Source: an uncultured Lachnospiraceae bacterium
Lineage (GTDB): Bacteria > Bacillota > Clostridia > Eubacteriales > Anaerofustaceae
DNA: 64,000 nt
Assembly (NCBI GenBank): GCA_944381375.1
Contig: CALWKX010000020.1
Span: 20,744 to 84,743, forward strand
Reading direction: 5' to 3'
In this document: one piece after another, positions 8,683-16,548 of the stretch
How positions within the stretch are numbered: position 1 is the first letter of the stretch
Layout of the letters: each line of letters begins with the position of its first letter
Program-made: the position numbers and the translations under genes
Notes under the pieces: generated by a model
Databases searched by the model: none
What the model was told of the DNA's origin: nothing
What the model saw: only the letters and a program-made list of their open reading frames with translations

Positions 8683-9006
8683 ATGGACGCACAGTTAAAA
8701 AGAGGATTTTTGGATATATGCGTACTCGCTGCCGTAAAAAATGAAGACTCATACGGATATAAAATATTAAAAGATGTACCAAAAGCTTTAGAGCTTACGG
8801 AATCAACATTGTATCCTGTGTTAAAACGTCTGGAAGCAGCGGGTTGCCTTGCCGAATATACTGTTGAATACAACAGCCGCCTCAGAAAATACTACAAAAT
8901 CACACAGCAGGGACTTGAACGCATACAGAAATTCAGCGAAGAACGCAAATGCGTATTGGAAATATACGATTACATACAAAGAGGAAAAAGCAATGACCAA
9001 AAATGA
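8683..9006 (+). CDS. PadR-family transcriptional regulator
   Basis: Small winged-helix repressor of about 107 aa. LKRGFLDICVLAAVKNEDSYGYKI and TESTLYPVLKRLEAAGCL are the canonical PadR start and recognition helix, followed by the Tyr-rich wing (RKYYKITQQG). I use the ATG at 8683, which has AGGAG 6 nt upstream; the earlier TTG at 8665 lacks one. It overlaps the DUF1700 gene by 14 nt. With DUF1700 and DUF4097 it forms a widespread Bacillota envelope-stress-type operon. The palindrome on its promoter suggests self-repression, relieved by an unknown signal. Confidence 0.93.
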   Translation: MDAQLKRGFLDICVLAAVKNEDSYGYKILKDVPKALELTESTLYPVLKRLEAAGCLAEYTVEYNSRLRKYYKITQQGLERIQKFSEERKCVLEIYDYIQRGKSNDQK

Positions 9007-9616
9007 ATTCCTGACAATTCTTACTAAAGAGCTTGCTTTGCTTGAATGGAGCGAGGTGGAAAAAACACTTGCATATTATGATGAGATCATAAACGACAGA
9101 ATGGAAAACGGGGAAAGCGAAGAGCAGGCAGTGGAAAGCCTCGGTAACGTTTATGCTATAGCGTCTCAAATACTTGCGGAAGCTAATGTGAAAGCCAAAC
9201 CAAAAGAGCCTGAAAAGCGCAAGCAAACATCTCCGACGGCAAAGGCATTAGCCATAATCCTTATAATTCTGGGATTTCCGCTATGGTTTCCGCTGCTTAT
9301 ATCAGGCATAGCCGTTGTGCTCGCAATATTTATAACGCTTTGGGCTGTTGCAGTCGGTATCGCCGTTGCGGTAGCCGCAGTGGGAATAGTCGGAATATTT
9401 TTATTCTTCCGCGGTATAATCGGATTTTTTGCTTCTCCGTTTGTTTCCAGCGTGATATATCTGGGCGGCGGTCTTGTAGGTATTGGGGCATGTATGATAT
9501 GCGTGTTTGCCGTTTACGCTTTATTCCGCGCAATAGCATCGTTTACGTCATGGCTTTTCAAGTCTTTGGCTTCTTTGTTTAAAAAGAGAGGTGAGAGTGT
9601 TGAAAAAGGGCGCTAA
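8993..9616 (+). CDS. DUF1700 membrane protein
   Basis: An N-terminal cytosolic helical domain (residues 1-75, MTKNEFLTILTKELALL and EEQAVESLGN) is typical of DUF1700. It is followed by a Gly/Ala/Val-rich membrane region with about four helices (residues 85-195) and a short basic tail. The start is the ATG at 8993 inside the end of padR, preceded by AGAGG. The 17-nt overlap with the DUF4097 gene implies translational coupling. Function is unknown; it is taken to be the membrane partner in PadR-DUF1700-DUF4097 operons. Confidence 0.88.
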   Translation: MTKNEFLTILTKELALLEWSEVEKTLAYYDEIINDRMENGESEEQAVESLGNVYAIASQILAEANVKAKPKEPEKRKQTSPTAKALAIILIILGFPLWFPLLISGIAVVLAIFITLWAVAVGIAVAVAAVGIVGIFLFFRGIIGFFASPFVSSVIYLGGGLVGIGACMICVFAVYALFRAIASFTSWLFKSLASLFKKRGESVEKGR

Positions 9617-10541
9617 AATTTGGCTTCTTACAGGTATTATATTGTTCGTTACGGGCATGATTATACTTGCGGCAATTTATTTGACGCGGGGCAGCCTTAT
9701 ACCGCAGCATTTCGATGTCTCCAATACGTTCGAAGAAAAGATATATACTGCAAATCCGTCGCAGTTAAACGGTATTGTTTTTAATGATCTTAATAATGAT
9801 ATTGTTATCATGCCTTCAGAGGACGAAAATATATACATAGAATATTATGAATCCGATCTGTGCAGTTATGATATAGTTGAGACTGAAGGGGTTGTTACGT
9901 TCGAATATAAGGAAAAGGGCTTTTTGATACTAGATATATTCAACTTTTGTAATACAGTTCATCGAAATACGGTAACTGTATTGATCCCAAATGATATGCA
10001 GGCTTTTATCACGCTTACTACTGTCAATGGTTCGATAAGGGCTGATAATCTTGCTGGTGTTGCTTCATTAAGTATCAGTACCGTAAACGGTGAAGTAGAA
10101 ACCAATGATATTGTATCTAATGGCGATATTTCGTTGAATGCAACTAACGGCTATATATACGCAGGCGATATTGTCTGTAATAAAGCTAATATTTCCACAA
10201 TAAACGGAGTAGTGGAACTTGTTCGTCTGAGTGCGGAAGAGTTAAGTATTTCTAATGTAAATGGTAATATAAGCCTTGATGAAGCTGCTGCACATTCAAT
10301 ATACTGTACTACTACCAGCGCTGATGTGATAATGAATGGTATAAGTGCGGATTACATTCAAACATCTTCTGTTAATGGTGATATAAACATGAATATAAAT
10401 GCGAAGAGTCAGGACTATAATATCAACGCTTCAACAATAAACGGAGATATCCGGTGCGCAGGCGGCAATGATGCGGCTTTAAAAAAGCTGGATTTATCCA
10501 CGGTTAACGGTGATGTAGAAGTAGTGTTTACGCAGGATTAA
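9600..10541 (+). CDS. DUF4097-type beta-helix protein
   Basis: One membrane helix (residues ~8-30) anchors a large extracytoplasmic domain made of short repeats with a recurring STVNG or similar core: TTVNGSI, STVNGEV, ATNGYI, STINGVV, SNVNGNI, SSVNGDI, STINGDI, STVNGDV. This is the right-handed beta-helix pattern of the DUF4097 (adhesin-like) family. The start is probably TTG 9600 (GAGGTG 6 nt upstream), with GTG 9591 or 9597 possible. It is the last gene of the PadR operon and likely a surface sensor or scaffold. Function not established. Confidence 0.87.
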   Translation: MKKGAKIWLLTGIILFVTGMIILAAIYLTRGSLIPQHFDVSNTFEEKIYTANPSQLNGIVFNDLNNDIVIMPSEDENIYIEYYESDLCSYDIVETEGVVTFEYKEKGFLILDIFNFCNTVHRNTVTVLIPNDMQAFITLTTVNGSIRADNLAGVASLSISTVNGEVETNDIVSNGDISLNATNGYIYAGDIVCNKANISTINGVVELVRLSAEELSISNVNGNISLDEAAAHSIYCTTTSADVIMNGISADYIQTSSVNGDINMNINAKSQDYNINASTINGDIRCAGGNDAALKKLDLSTVNGDVEVVFTQD

Positions 10542-10547
10542 TTTATA

Positions 10548-10634
10548 CCTTAAGGGGCCTTGCGTATATCGGGGACAGATAAAAAGTAAAGCGCGCATTA
10601 TGCGCGCTTTACTACATTAGCGGGGCGGGAATTA
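10548..10634 (+). repeat. Short element E-B
   Basis: Starts CCTTAAGGGGCC, contains TATATCGGGGACAGAT, and ends ACATTAGCGGGGCGGGAATTA-like. The variable hairpin is AGTAAAGCGCGC / GCGCGCTTTACT at 10585-10613. It begins 6 nt after the DUF4097 stop and is followed by CL2 after 31 nt. Confidence 0.9.
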
Positions 10635-10665
10635 ATGAAGCGGGATTATCTGGCTCAAACGGCAA

Positions 10666-10766
10666 AGACAAGCGGGCGGGCGCGGCCAACGCTTAAGCGT
10701 TGGCTGAAGCGGCTTCGCCGCTTCAATGGCCGCTTCGCGGCCTGCCGCGCCCGCCCGCACTTGTCT
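10666..10766. repeat. Cloverleaf repeat CL2
   Basis: The outer arms are 10666-10686 (AGACAAGCGGGCGGGCGC) and 10744-10766, paired over ~20 bp. Three hairpins lie between: 10686-10703 (CCAACGCTTAAGCGTTGG, a perfect palindrome), 10705-10725 (TGAAGCGG / CCGCTTCA) and 10728-10742 (GGCCGCTTCGCGGCC). It shares arm and hairpin sequence with CL4 and CL9. It lies between two same-strand genes. Confidence 0.92.
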
Positions 10767-10900
10767 GATTCGCTGCATAAATAACCACACTTATTTAAAG
10801 TTAGAGCTTTTTTAATGAATCTGCATAACGAAGAGGCTTTTCTTTACACAAGAGGCCGATTAATTTATAATAAAAACACTTCATTTTTCAAGGAGCAATT

Positions 10901-11617
10901 ATGAAGCAGACGCTCAGCAAGCTCAGAAGAGCCGTAAACGATTATTCCATGATAAATAATGACGATAAAATCTGTGTAGGCATATCAGGCGGCAAGGACA
11001 GTATGCTTTTGCTTAAAGCATTATCGTTATACAGCAGATTTTCACCTTCGCCGTTTGATCTGACCGCTGTCTTGATAGATATGGGTTTTGGCGGAGATTT
11101 TTCTCCGCTAATACACTATGCCGAAAGTCTTGAAATACCTTTGCATATAATCCCTACTTCAATAGGAAAAATAGTTTTTGATGAACGGGACGAAAAGAAC
11201 CCATGCTCGCTTTGCGCTAAGCTGAAAAGAGGAGCTCTTCATAATGCCGCTTTGCAGTTCGGGTGCAATAAAGTAGCGCTCGGCCATCACTCGGATGATC
11301 TTGCTGAAACTCTGCTTATGTCAGTTTTGTATGAAGGCCGTATCAATACATTCAAAGCCGTAACTTATCTTGACCGAAAAAAGCTCACAGTAATACGGCC
11401 GCTTATTTATATGAGAGAAAAAGAAATCCTTTACGCCGTCAATAAAAATAAAATACCTTTTATGAAAAGCGGCTGTCCGGCTGACGGCGCTACTAAAAGA
11501 GAGCTGATGAAACAAATGATGAAAAAGATTTCCGAAATAATACCCGAAAGCGATGAAAGAATCATATGTTCAGCTTTACCGCTTGCATCAAATGATAGCA
11601 ATGCATACCAACCTTAA
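10901..11617 (+). CDS. TtcA-like tRNA thiolation/ATP-pyrophosphatase protein
   Basis: N-type ATP pyrophosphatase that adenylates tRNA for sulfur transfer. CVGISGGKDSMLLLKAL is the PP-loop, NPCSLCAKLKRGAL carries the CxxC that binds the Fe-S cluster in TtcA, and LGHHSDDLAETLLM is the conserved third motif. The 238 aa length is shorter than proteobacterial TtcA but usual for Bacillota homologues. The expected product is 2-thiocytidine-32 in tRNA. AAGGAG lies before the ATG. It is monocistronic, ending at the terminator at 11616. Confidence 0.85.
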   Translation: MKQTLSKLRRAVNDYSMINNDDKICVGISGGKDSMLLLKALSLYSRFSPSPFDLTAVLIDMGFGGDFSPLIHYAESLEIPLHIIPTSIGKIVFDERDEKNPCSLCAKLKRGALHNAALQFGCNKVALGHHSDDLAETLLMSVLYEGRINTFKAVTYLDRKKLTVIRPLIYMREKEILYAVNKNKIPFMKSGCPADGATKRELMKQMMKKISEIIPESDERIICSALPLASNDSNAYQP

Positions 11618-11666
11618 AATATATTCGGCTGCTCTGGAAAACAGTGGCCGAATATATTTTATTTTA
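11616..11666 (+). terminator. Intrinsic terminator after the ttcA-like gene
   Basis: A 14-bp stem AAAATATATTCGGC / GCCGAATATATTTT with a 17-nt loop, then ATTTTAG. The stem starts over the last codon. Confidence 0.8.
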
Positions 11667-11695
11667 GGGTTATAATTATTATAAAACGGTAGATT

Positions 11696-11713
11696 TCTTA
11701 CAAAATTGTAAGA
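11696..11713. promoter_or_regulatory. Palindrome upstream of the BceAB-type transporter
   Basis: TCTTACAA-AA-TTGTAAGA is a perfect 8-bp inverted repeat, about 90 nt before the ABC ATPase gene. A further TTGTAAG half-site lies at 11726-11732. It could be an operator for a response regulator encoded elsewhere, since no two-component genes are adjacent. Confidence 0.55.
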
Positions 11714-11799
11714 TTAATTGCTTATTTGTAAGCTTATGTTATGGCTGAAGCGGGTAAAACGATTGTACAATTGGCCTGTAAAAGAAAGGAAGATCATAA

Positions 11800-12561
11800 A
11801 TGAAGTTGTTGGAAGTAAAAAATCTCAAAAAAATATATACTCAGCGTTTTGCTCAGGCGTCAGTCACAGCACTTTCTAATGTTACCTTTGACGTAGATTA
11901 CGGTGAGTATCTTGCAATAATGGGTGAAAGCGGAAGCGGAAAAACAACGCTGCTGAATATTTTAGCGGCTTTGGATAAGCCGACAGGCGGAATCGTTGTA
12001 TTGGAAGGCAGAAATATCATTGATATCAGCGAAAAAGATATTTCAGCTTTCAGACGTGATAATCTGGGATTCGTCTTTCAGGATTTTAATCTTTTGGATA
12101 CGTTCAGTGTCAGAGACAATATATTTTTGCCTTTGGTACTAATGGATATGAAATATCCTGAAATGGAAAAAAGACTCAACAGCATAGCGGAATATTTGGG
12201 AATTGAGGATATTGTCGATAAATATCCGTATGAGATATCAGGAGGTCAAAAACAGCGTGCTGCAGTAGCCAGAGCCGTGATCACAAAACCGAAGCTCATC
12301 CTTGCTGACGAGCCTACAGGCGCTTTGGATTCACGTTCGACTGATTCACTCTTGGAGCTGTTTGAAAAGATTAATAACGACGGGCAAACTGTTATTATGG
12401 TTACACATTCAATTAAGGCGGCAAGCCATGCTAAAAGAGTGTTGTTTTTGAGAGACGGAGAAGTATTTCATCATCTTTACCGCGCCGATTTTTCAGTGGA
12501 TAAAATGTATCAGAAAATATCCGATACGCTGTCAATGATAATGGCAGGTGATTTTAAATGA
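11800..12561 (+). CDS. BceA-type ABC transporter ATPase
   Basis: Cytosolic ATPase of an antimicrobial-peptide resistance or MacB-like exporter. Walker A GESGSGKTT, Q-loop FVFQDFNLLD, signature ISGGQKQRAAVARA, Walker B LILADEPTGALDS and H-loop VTHS are all intact. The 253 aa length and the N-terminal LEVKNLKKIYTQRF match BceA/YtsC. AAAGGAAG precedes the ATG. The next gene overlaps it by ATGA. Bce systems are usually switched on by a neighbouring BceRS two-component system; none is adjacent here. Confidence 0.93.
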   Translation: MKLLEVKNLKKIYTQRFAQASVTALSNVTFDVDYGEYLAIMGESGSGKTTLLNILAALDKPTGGIVVLEGRNIIDISEKDISAFRRDNLGFVFQDFNLLDTFSVRDNIFLPLVLMDMKYPEMEKRLNSIAEYLGIEDIVDKYPYEISGGQKQRAAVARAVITKPKLILADEPTGALDSRSTDSLLELFEKINNDGQTVIMVTHSIKAASHAKRVLFLRDGEVFHHLYRADFSVDKMYQKISDTLSMIMAGDFK

Positions 12562-14564
12562 GAAGAGGCTTTTATCTGAAACTTGCGCTTACAAATTTAA
12601 GAAAAAACGCAAGGCTTTATTTCCCATATATGCTTGCATCAATAGGCACAATAATGATGTTTTACATTATATTGTTTCTTGCTTCAAACAGCGGGCTAGC
12701 GAATGTAATCCATGGAGGCTATGTCGGCGTGCTGCTTTCCTTGGGTGCAATAATAATCGGTATTTTTTCAGCTATATTCTTGTTTTATACAAACAGTTTT
12801 GTTATCAAACAGCGTACTAGGGAAATAGGACTTTTCAATATCCTCGGTATGGATAAACCGAATATCGCCAAAATGGTATTTTGGGAAACAGTCATTACAT
12901 CGTCTATAAGTATTTTTCTGGGGCTCGTCTTTGGCATAGCTTTTTCAAAGCTTGTGTATTTGCTGCTTGTAAAAATAATGCATTTTGACGTTTCCTTTAA
13001 ATTCGAAATTTCTTCCGTTTCGGTTTATGTTACTATAATATATTTTTCTATAATCTTTATTGCCACTCTGCTGAGCAATCTCGCGCGTATATCCTTGGCA
13101 AAGCCTACAGAGCTGATACGTGCCGACAAAACGGGCGAAAAAGAGCCTAAAACAAAAAAAGCAGTTGCGATAATCGGCGTTCTGACTTTGGGCGCAGGAT
13201 ATTATATGGCTCTTAGGGTAGATAATCCGCTTGACGCATTCATGCTTTTCTTCGTTGCGGTAATTCTGGTGATTATAGGCACCTACTGTCTTTTTACGGC
13301 CGGAAGCATAGCTTTGTTGAAAGCGCTTAGGAAAAACAAAAGATATTACTATAAATTAAAGCACTTTATTTCCGTATCAGGCATGATATATCGCATGAAA
13401 CAAAATGCGGTGGGCCTGGGTAATATATGTATTCTTTCAACTATGGTGCTGGTTATGATTTCTACAACGCTCAGCATGTATCTGGGCTATGAAGACGCAA
13501 TCAGACGGCAGTGTCCCCGCAATATCGAAATAATGAGCGCAACGCTTGACAACATATCAAAACAGGATGCGGATATACTTTATGATATTGTCTGCGACAA
13601 ACTTGAGGCGGAAAATATAGACACATTAAATATGCTCAACTACAGATATACGTATCTCAACGTGAAAAGAAACGGCGATACTTTTACATTTTATGACCAC
13701 GATAATTCAGGCTCCGAAGAAAACATATACGTATTATACTTTATGACGCTGGAGGACTATAATCATCTTAATGGCTCAAATGTCGCTCTTAGCGAAAATG
13801 AGGTAATCTTCTACAGCGCAGAGAACTCTTATCAATACGAAAGCTTACGTCTTGGCGCTGAGGAATATAGCATAAAACTTATGCCTTCTTCGTTCAATAT
13901 TGAAGAAAGATCCATAGGCTCGTACGCTGATTTATTATATGTGGTAATGGCTGATGAAACTGCTATTGAAAATGTCTACAATATGATAGCTCAAGGCATA
14001 ACTCCTTATACAGGTCTTAGGTTATATATTGGATTTGACCTTGATATGCCGATAGAAGATCAGGATTATATAGGACAAATGATTGAACAAACAATTACAA
14101 ATGCTGAAGGCGGACGTTTTGATAATGTTTATGTCAGAATAGCTGCATACATAAGCGAAGATTTCTTTTCCATGTACGGCGGACTGTATTTTCTCGCTAT
14201 CTTTTTAGGCTTGGTGTTTATCATGGCGGCAGTGCTGATAATTTATTACAAGCAAGTCTCAGAAGGATATGAAGATAAGAAAAAGTTTGAAATTATGCAA
14301 AATGTCGGTATGAGTAAAAAAGAAGTCAAAGCCGCTATCCGTTCACAGATCCTTACGGTATTTTTCCTTCCGCTTATCACATCTGTAATTCATGTTATTG
14401 TGGCTTTTCAAATGATCTCTCAGCTTGTAGGAGTGCTTGGGATTACGAATATTAAGCTTATGTTCATGTGTACATTAGGCACTGTGATATTATTCGTTGT
14501 TTTGTATTCCGCAGTTTATGCGCTCACTGCCAAAGCTTACTACAGAATCGTCGGCAACGTATAA
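12558..14564 (+). CDS. BceB-type ABC transporter permease (FtsX family)
   Basis: A 668-aa membrane protein. An N-terminal helix is followed by paired helices (about residues 20-85), an FtsX block (residues ~105-175, RTREIGLFNILGM), two further helices, a large extracellular domain (residues ~315-530) and a C-terminal FtsX-like block (QNVGMSKKEVKAAIRSQ). This matches the 10-helix BceB layout with its bacitracin/lantibiotic-sensing domain. It is coupled to the ATPase by a 4-nt overlap. The likely role is removal or sensing of cell-wall-active peptides; the exact target cannot be read from sequence. Confidence 0.92.
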   Translation: MRRGFYLKLALTNLRKNARLYFPYMLASIGTIMMFYIILFLASNSGLANVIHGGYVGVLLSLGAIIIGIFSAIFLFYTNSFVIKQRTREIGLFNILGMDKPNIAKMVFWETVITSSISIFLGLVFGIAFSKLVYLLLVKIMHFDVSFKFEISSVSVYVTIIYFSIIFIATLLSNLARISLAKPTELIRADKTGEKEPKTKKAVAIIGVLTLGAGYYMALRVDNPLDAFMLFFVAVILVIIGTYCLFTAGSIALLKALRKNKRYYYKLKHFISVSGMIYRMKQNAVGLGNICILSTMVLVMISTTLSMYLGYEDAIRRQCPRNIEIMSATLDNISKQDADILYDIVCDKLEAENIDTLNMLNYRYTYLNVKRNGDTFTFYDHDNSGSEENIYVLYFMTLEDYNHLNGSNVALSENEVIFYSAENSYQYESLRLGAEEYSIKLMPSSFNIEERSIGSYADLLYVVMADETAIENVYNMIAQGITPYTGLRLYIGFDLDMPIEDQDYIGQMIEQTITNAEGGRFDNVYVRIAAYISEDFFSMYGGLYFLAIFLGLVFIMAAVLIIYYKQVSEGYEDKKKFEIMQNVGMSKKEVKAAIRSQILTVFFLPLITSVIHVIVAFQMISQLVGVLGITNIKLMFMCTLGTVILFVVLYSAVYALTAKAYYRIVGNV

Positions 14565-14619
14565 GCTTATATTCATATTACGCAAAACAGCCAAATTTTG
14601 ATAAGTTCCCACTCTGCTT

Positions 14620-14722
14620 AGGTAGAAAAAAACGCGCGTAGCAACCTGCTGAGACAAAATCAGAATTGTTTTTGAAGGGAAACAGGCAAAAGCGCGTTTT
14701 TTTCTTTTGATTTTGTCCCATA
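14620..14722 (+). terminator. Large structured element after bceB
   Basis: An outer stem AAAAAAACGCGC (14628-14639) pairs with GCGCGTTTTTTT (14692-14703) and ends in a T-rich tract. Inside are CCTG / CAGG and a small CTGA / TCAG hairpin. GACAAAATC (14653-14661) is also complementary to GATTTTGTC (14709-14717), allowing an alternative fold. It is either an elaborate terminator or a small structured RNA. It does not have the three-hairpin layout of the CL repeats. Confidence 0.5.
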
Positions 14723-14790
14723 TCAGGGTAATGCCCGTCAAAGTCTTTTCCGCTCTGCATACGCTGAAATGTTTTGTCTTTTTTATCTTA

Positions 14791-14818
14791 TTGCATATCT
14801 TATTTTTTTAAGTATAAT
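14791..14818 (+). promoter_or_regulatory. Promoter of the PAP2 gene, leaderless geometry
   Basis: TTGCAT (14791-14796), 16 nt, TATAAT (14813-14818). The next ATG (14825) lies 7 nt after the -10, where transcription should start. The same TTGCAT-16-TATAAT pattern precedes both tRNA genes, so the call is well supported. Confidence 0.75.
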
Positions 14819-14824
14819 AATGGC

Positions 14825-15376
14825 ATGATAGAAAAAATAGTCGATATTGATTTTGCTATTCTTGATTGGATAAGAGAGTATCTCACGTGCGGGTTTCTGG
14901 ATTGGTTCATGCCGAAAATTACGCTTTTGGGCAACGGCGGCATCTTTTTTATTATACTTTGTATTATCTTTGTTTTTTTTAAAAGAACGCGCAAATTGGG
15001 GTTAATGATGGCGGCAGGGCTTATTTTGTGCCTGATAACATGCAATCTTATTTTAAAGCCGCTTGTGGCGCGGGAAAGGCCCTTTTATATAAACGAGAGC
15101 GTTCTTCCTTTGCTTATCAAAACGCCGGGAGAATTTTCGTTCCCTTCAGGCCATACAATTGTGAGTTTTACAAGCGCGTTTATTGCAATAAACCATGACA
15201 AACGTTTGGGAGCAGGATTGCTGGTGCTTGCAGTTATAATAGCTTTTTCAAGGCTTTACCTTTATGTGCATTATCCGACGGATATACTTGCGTCTGTTAT
15301 ATTAGCGGCGTTGATAGCTTTAGTGGTTGTAAAGGGCGCTGATTTTATAGAAGGAAAGAAAACCAGGCGGGCTTGA
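14825..15376 (+). CDS. PAP2-family membrane phosphatase
   Basis: Integral membrane lipid phosphatase of the undecaprenyl-pyrophosphate/phosphatidate phosphatase type. The catalytic blocks are KPLVARERPF, SFPSGHT and SRLYLYVHYPTD (C1-C3 of the PAP2 family), with about five helices. I start at the ATG at 14825 (MIEKIVDIDFAILDWI). The upstream frame beginning at 14774 lies before the expected transcription start and includes the promoter. There is no ribosome site, so leaderless translation is probable. The last codons (KTRRA) and the stop sit in the left arm of CL3. Confidence 0.9.
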   Translation: MIEKIVDIDFAILDWIREYLTCGFLDWFMPKITLLGNGGIFFIILCIIFVFFKRTRKLGLMMAAGLILCLITCNLILKPLVARERPFYINESVLPLLIKTPGEFSFPSGHTIVSFTSAFIAINHDKRLGAGLLVLAVIIAFSRLYLYVHYPTDILASVILAALIALVVVKGADFIEGKKTRRA

Positions 15377-15547
15377 GGCGCGCAGCGCGGCAATAGACGT
15401 CAAAGGAAAAATATTTTTCCTTTGACGTCTATTGCTTATCCGCGCGAAGCGTTAAGCTTCGCGCGGATGCACAAAAGAAGGAATTGAAAGTAACCTTTCA
15501 ATTCCTTCTTTTGTGCTGCGCGCCTCAAGCCCGCCATGGTTTTCTTC
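15354..15547. repeat. Cloverleaf repeat CL3 (overlaps the PAP2 gene end)
   Basis: The outer arms 15358-15386 and 15515-15547 pair perfectly over GGCGGGCTTGAGGCGCGCAG and, after a 2-nt bulge, over GAAAACC. The three hairpins are 15390-15435 (a perfect 46-nt palindrome, arm AATAGACGTCAAAGG), 15438-15468 (ATCCGCGCGAAGC arms) and 15469-15516 (GCACAAAAGAAGGAATTGAA arms). It is one of the largest members. Confidence 0.95.
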
Positions 15548-15634
15548 AAGCATGTTCTCACGTATCATTAATTGCCCTCAAAACCTTTTTTAATAATAAA
15601 TATTCTACTATAATATTTAATAGGTGATTAATAT

Positions 15635-16372
15635 ATGAAAATAACAAAAAGACAAAGACGTTTTCTGAGCGTCATATTCATTATTACTGTAATTGAATTT
15701 ATCGCTGCAGTGTTGAAGGCCGTTTTCGCTGATATCAATTACCGCGCGGAAAATATAACTTTAGCGCTTTTATGCCTTGTGATGATAGCCGTTTTATTCT
15801 TTCCTGTCATATTAAAAAAACTGTGGTCCGTGTCTGTTCCCAATTCCATGTATGTATTGTTCATAATTTTCTGTTTTTGCGCAATTATACTCGGTGATGT
15901 AAAAAACTTCTATTCACGGTTTGCTCATTGGGACGATCTTTTGCATTTTTGCTCAGGCATGCTTTTATCAGTGCTCGGATTTATGCTTGTCAATACATTA
16001 AATAATTCGGAAAATATGAATATATCTCTTAATCCGTTTTTCGTCGCCGCCGTGGCTTTTTGCTTTACGATGACTGTTCAGGCTCTCTGGGAAATATATG
16101 AATTTTTAAGCGATGAGTTTCTTGGAACTAACGCCCAAACGTTTATGCAAACAACTACAGGTTCTTTTATCGGGCCTGATGACGTCCCTTTAGTGGGACA
16201 TGAGGCGTTAAGAGATACAATGACTGATTTTATGCTTGACGGACTCGGAGGGCTGATAATTTCCGTACTGGGCTATTTAGAACTGAAAAAAGGCAAAAAA
16301 GGATTTTCAACAGACAAAATGAAAATCAGCAGCGAAAAAAACAGCGTCAACTCCAAAAGCGACGGCGCATGA
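15635..16372 (+). CDS. DUF2238-type membrane protein
   Basis: A 245-aa protein with about six membrane helices. The conserved polar signature FAHWDDLLHFCSGMLL, ALWEIYEFLSDEFLG and DTMTDFMLDGLGGL places the His/Asp/Glu residues expected of the DUF2238 (YjdF-like) family. The C-terminus is a charged Lys/Ser tail. TATAAT at 15609-15614 and AGGTGATT precede the ATG. It sits alone between CL3 and murI. The biochemical role of this family is not established. Confidence 0.78.
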   Translation: MKITKRQRRFLSVIFIITVIEFIAAVLKAVFADINYRAENITLALLCLVMIAVLFFPVILKKLWSVSVPNSMYVLFIIFCFCAIILGDVKNFYSRFAHWDDLLHFCSGMLLSVLGFMLVNTLNNSENMNISLNPFFVAAVAFCFTMTVQALWEIYEFLSDEFLGTNAQTFMQTTTGSFIGPDDVPLVGHEALRDTMTDFMLDGLGGLIISVLGYLELKKGKKGFSTDKMKISSEKNSVNSKSDGA

Positions 16373-16548
16373 CGGTTGCCTCATACATATTGTTTTGCCG
16401 TTTCAAAAACGCATATAGACATTGAAAAATAAAAGCTAAAAGTTTGTTTAATATTAACAGCCGCTTAATTAAACTTAAACAGTTTGCTTTGAGTATATAT
16501 ATAATGGTAAAATCATAAAGTAAAGTAAAAAAAAACGGAGACTGTTAA

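Noticed and set aside
14620..14722. Eleventh cloverleaf
   Set aside because: It has an outer stem and nested inner pairs but not three adjacent hairpins, and it ends in a T-tract.
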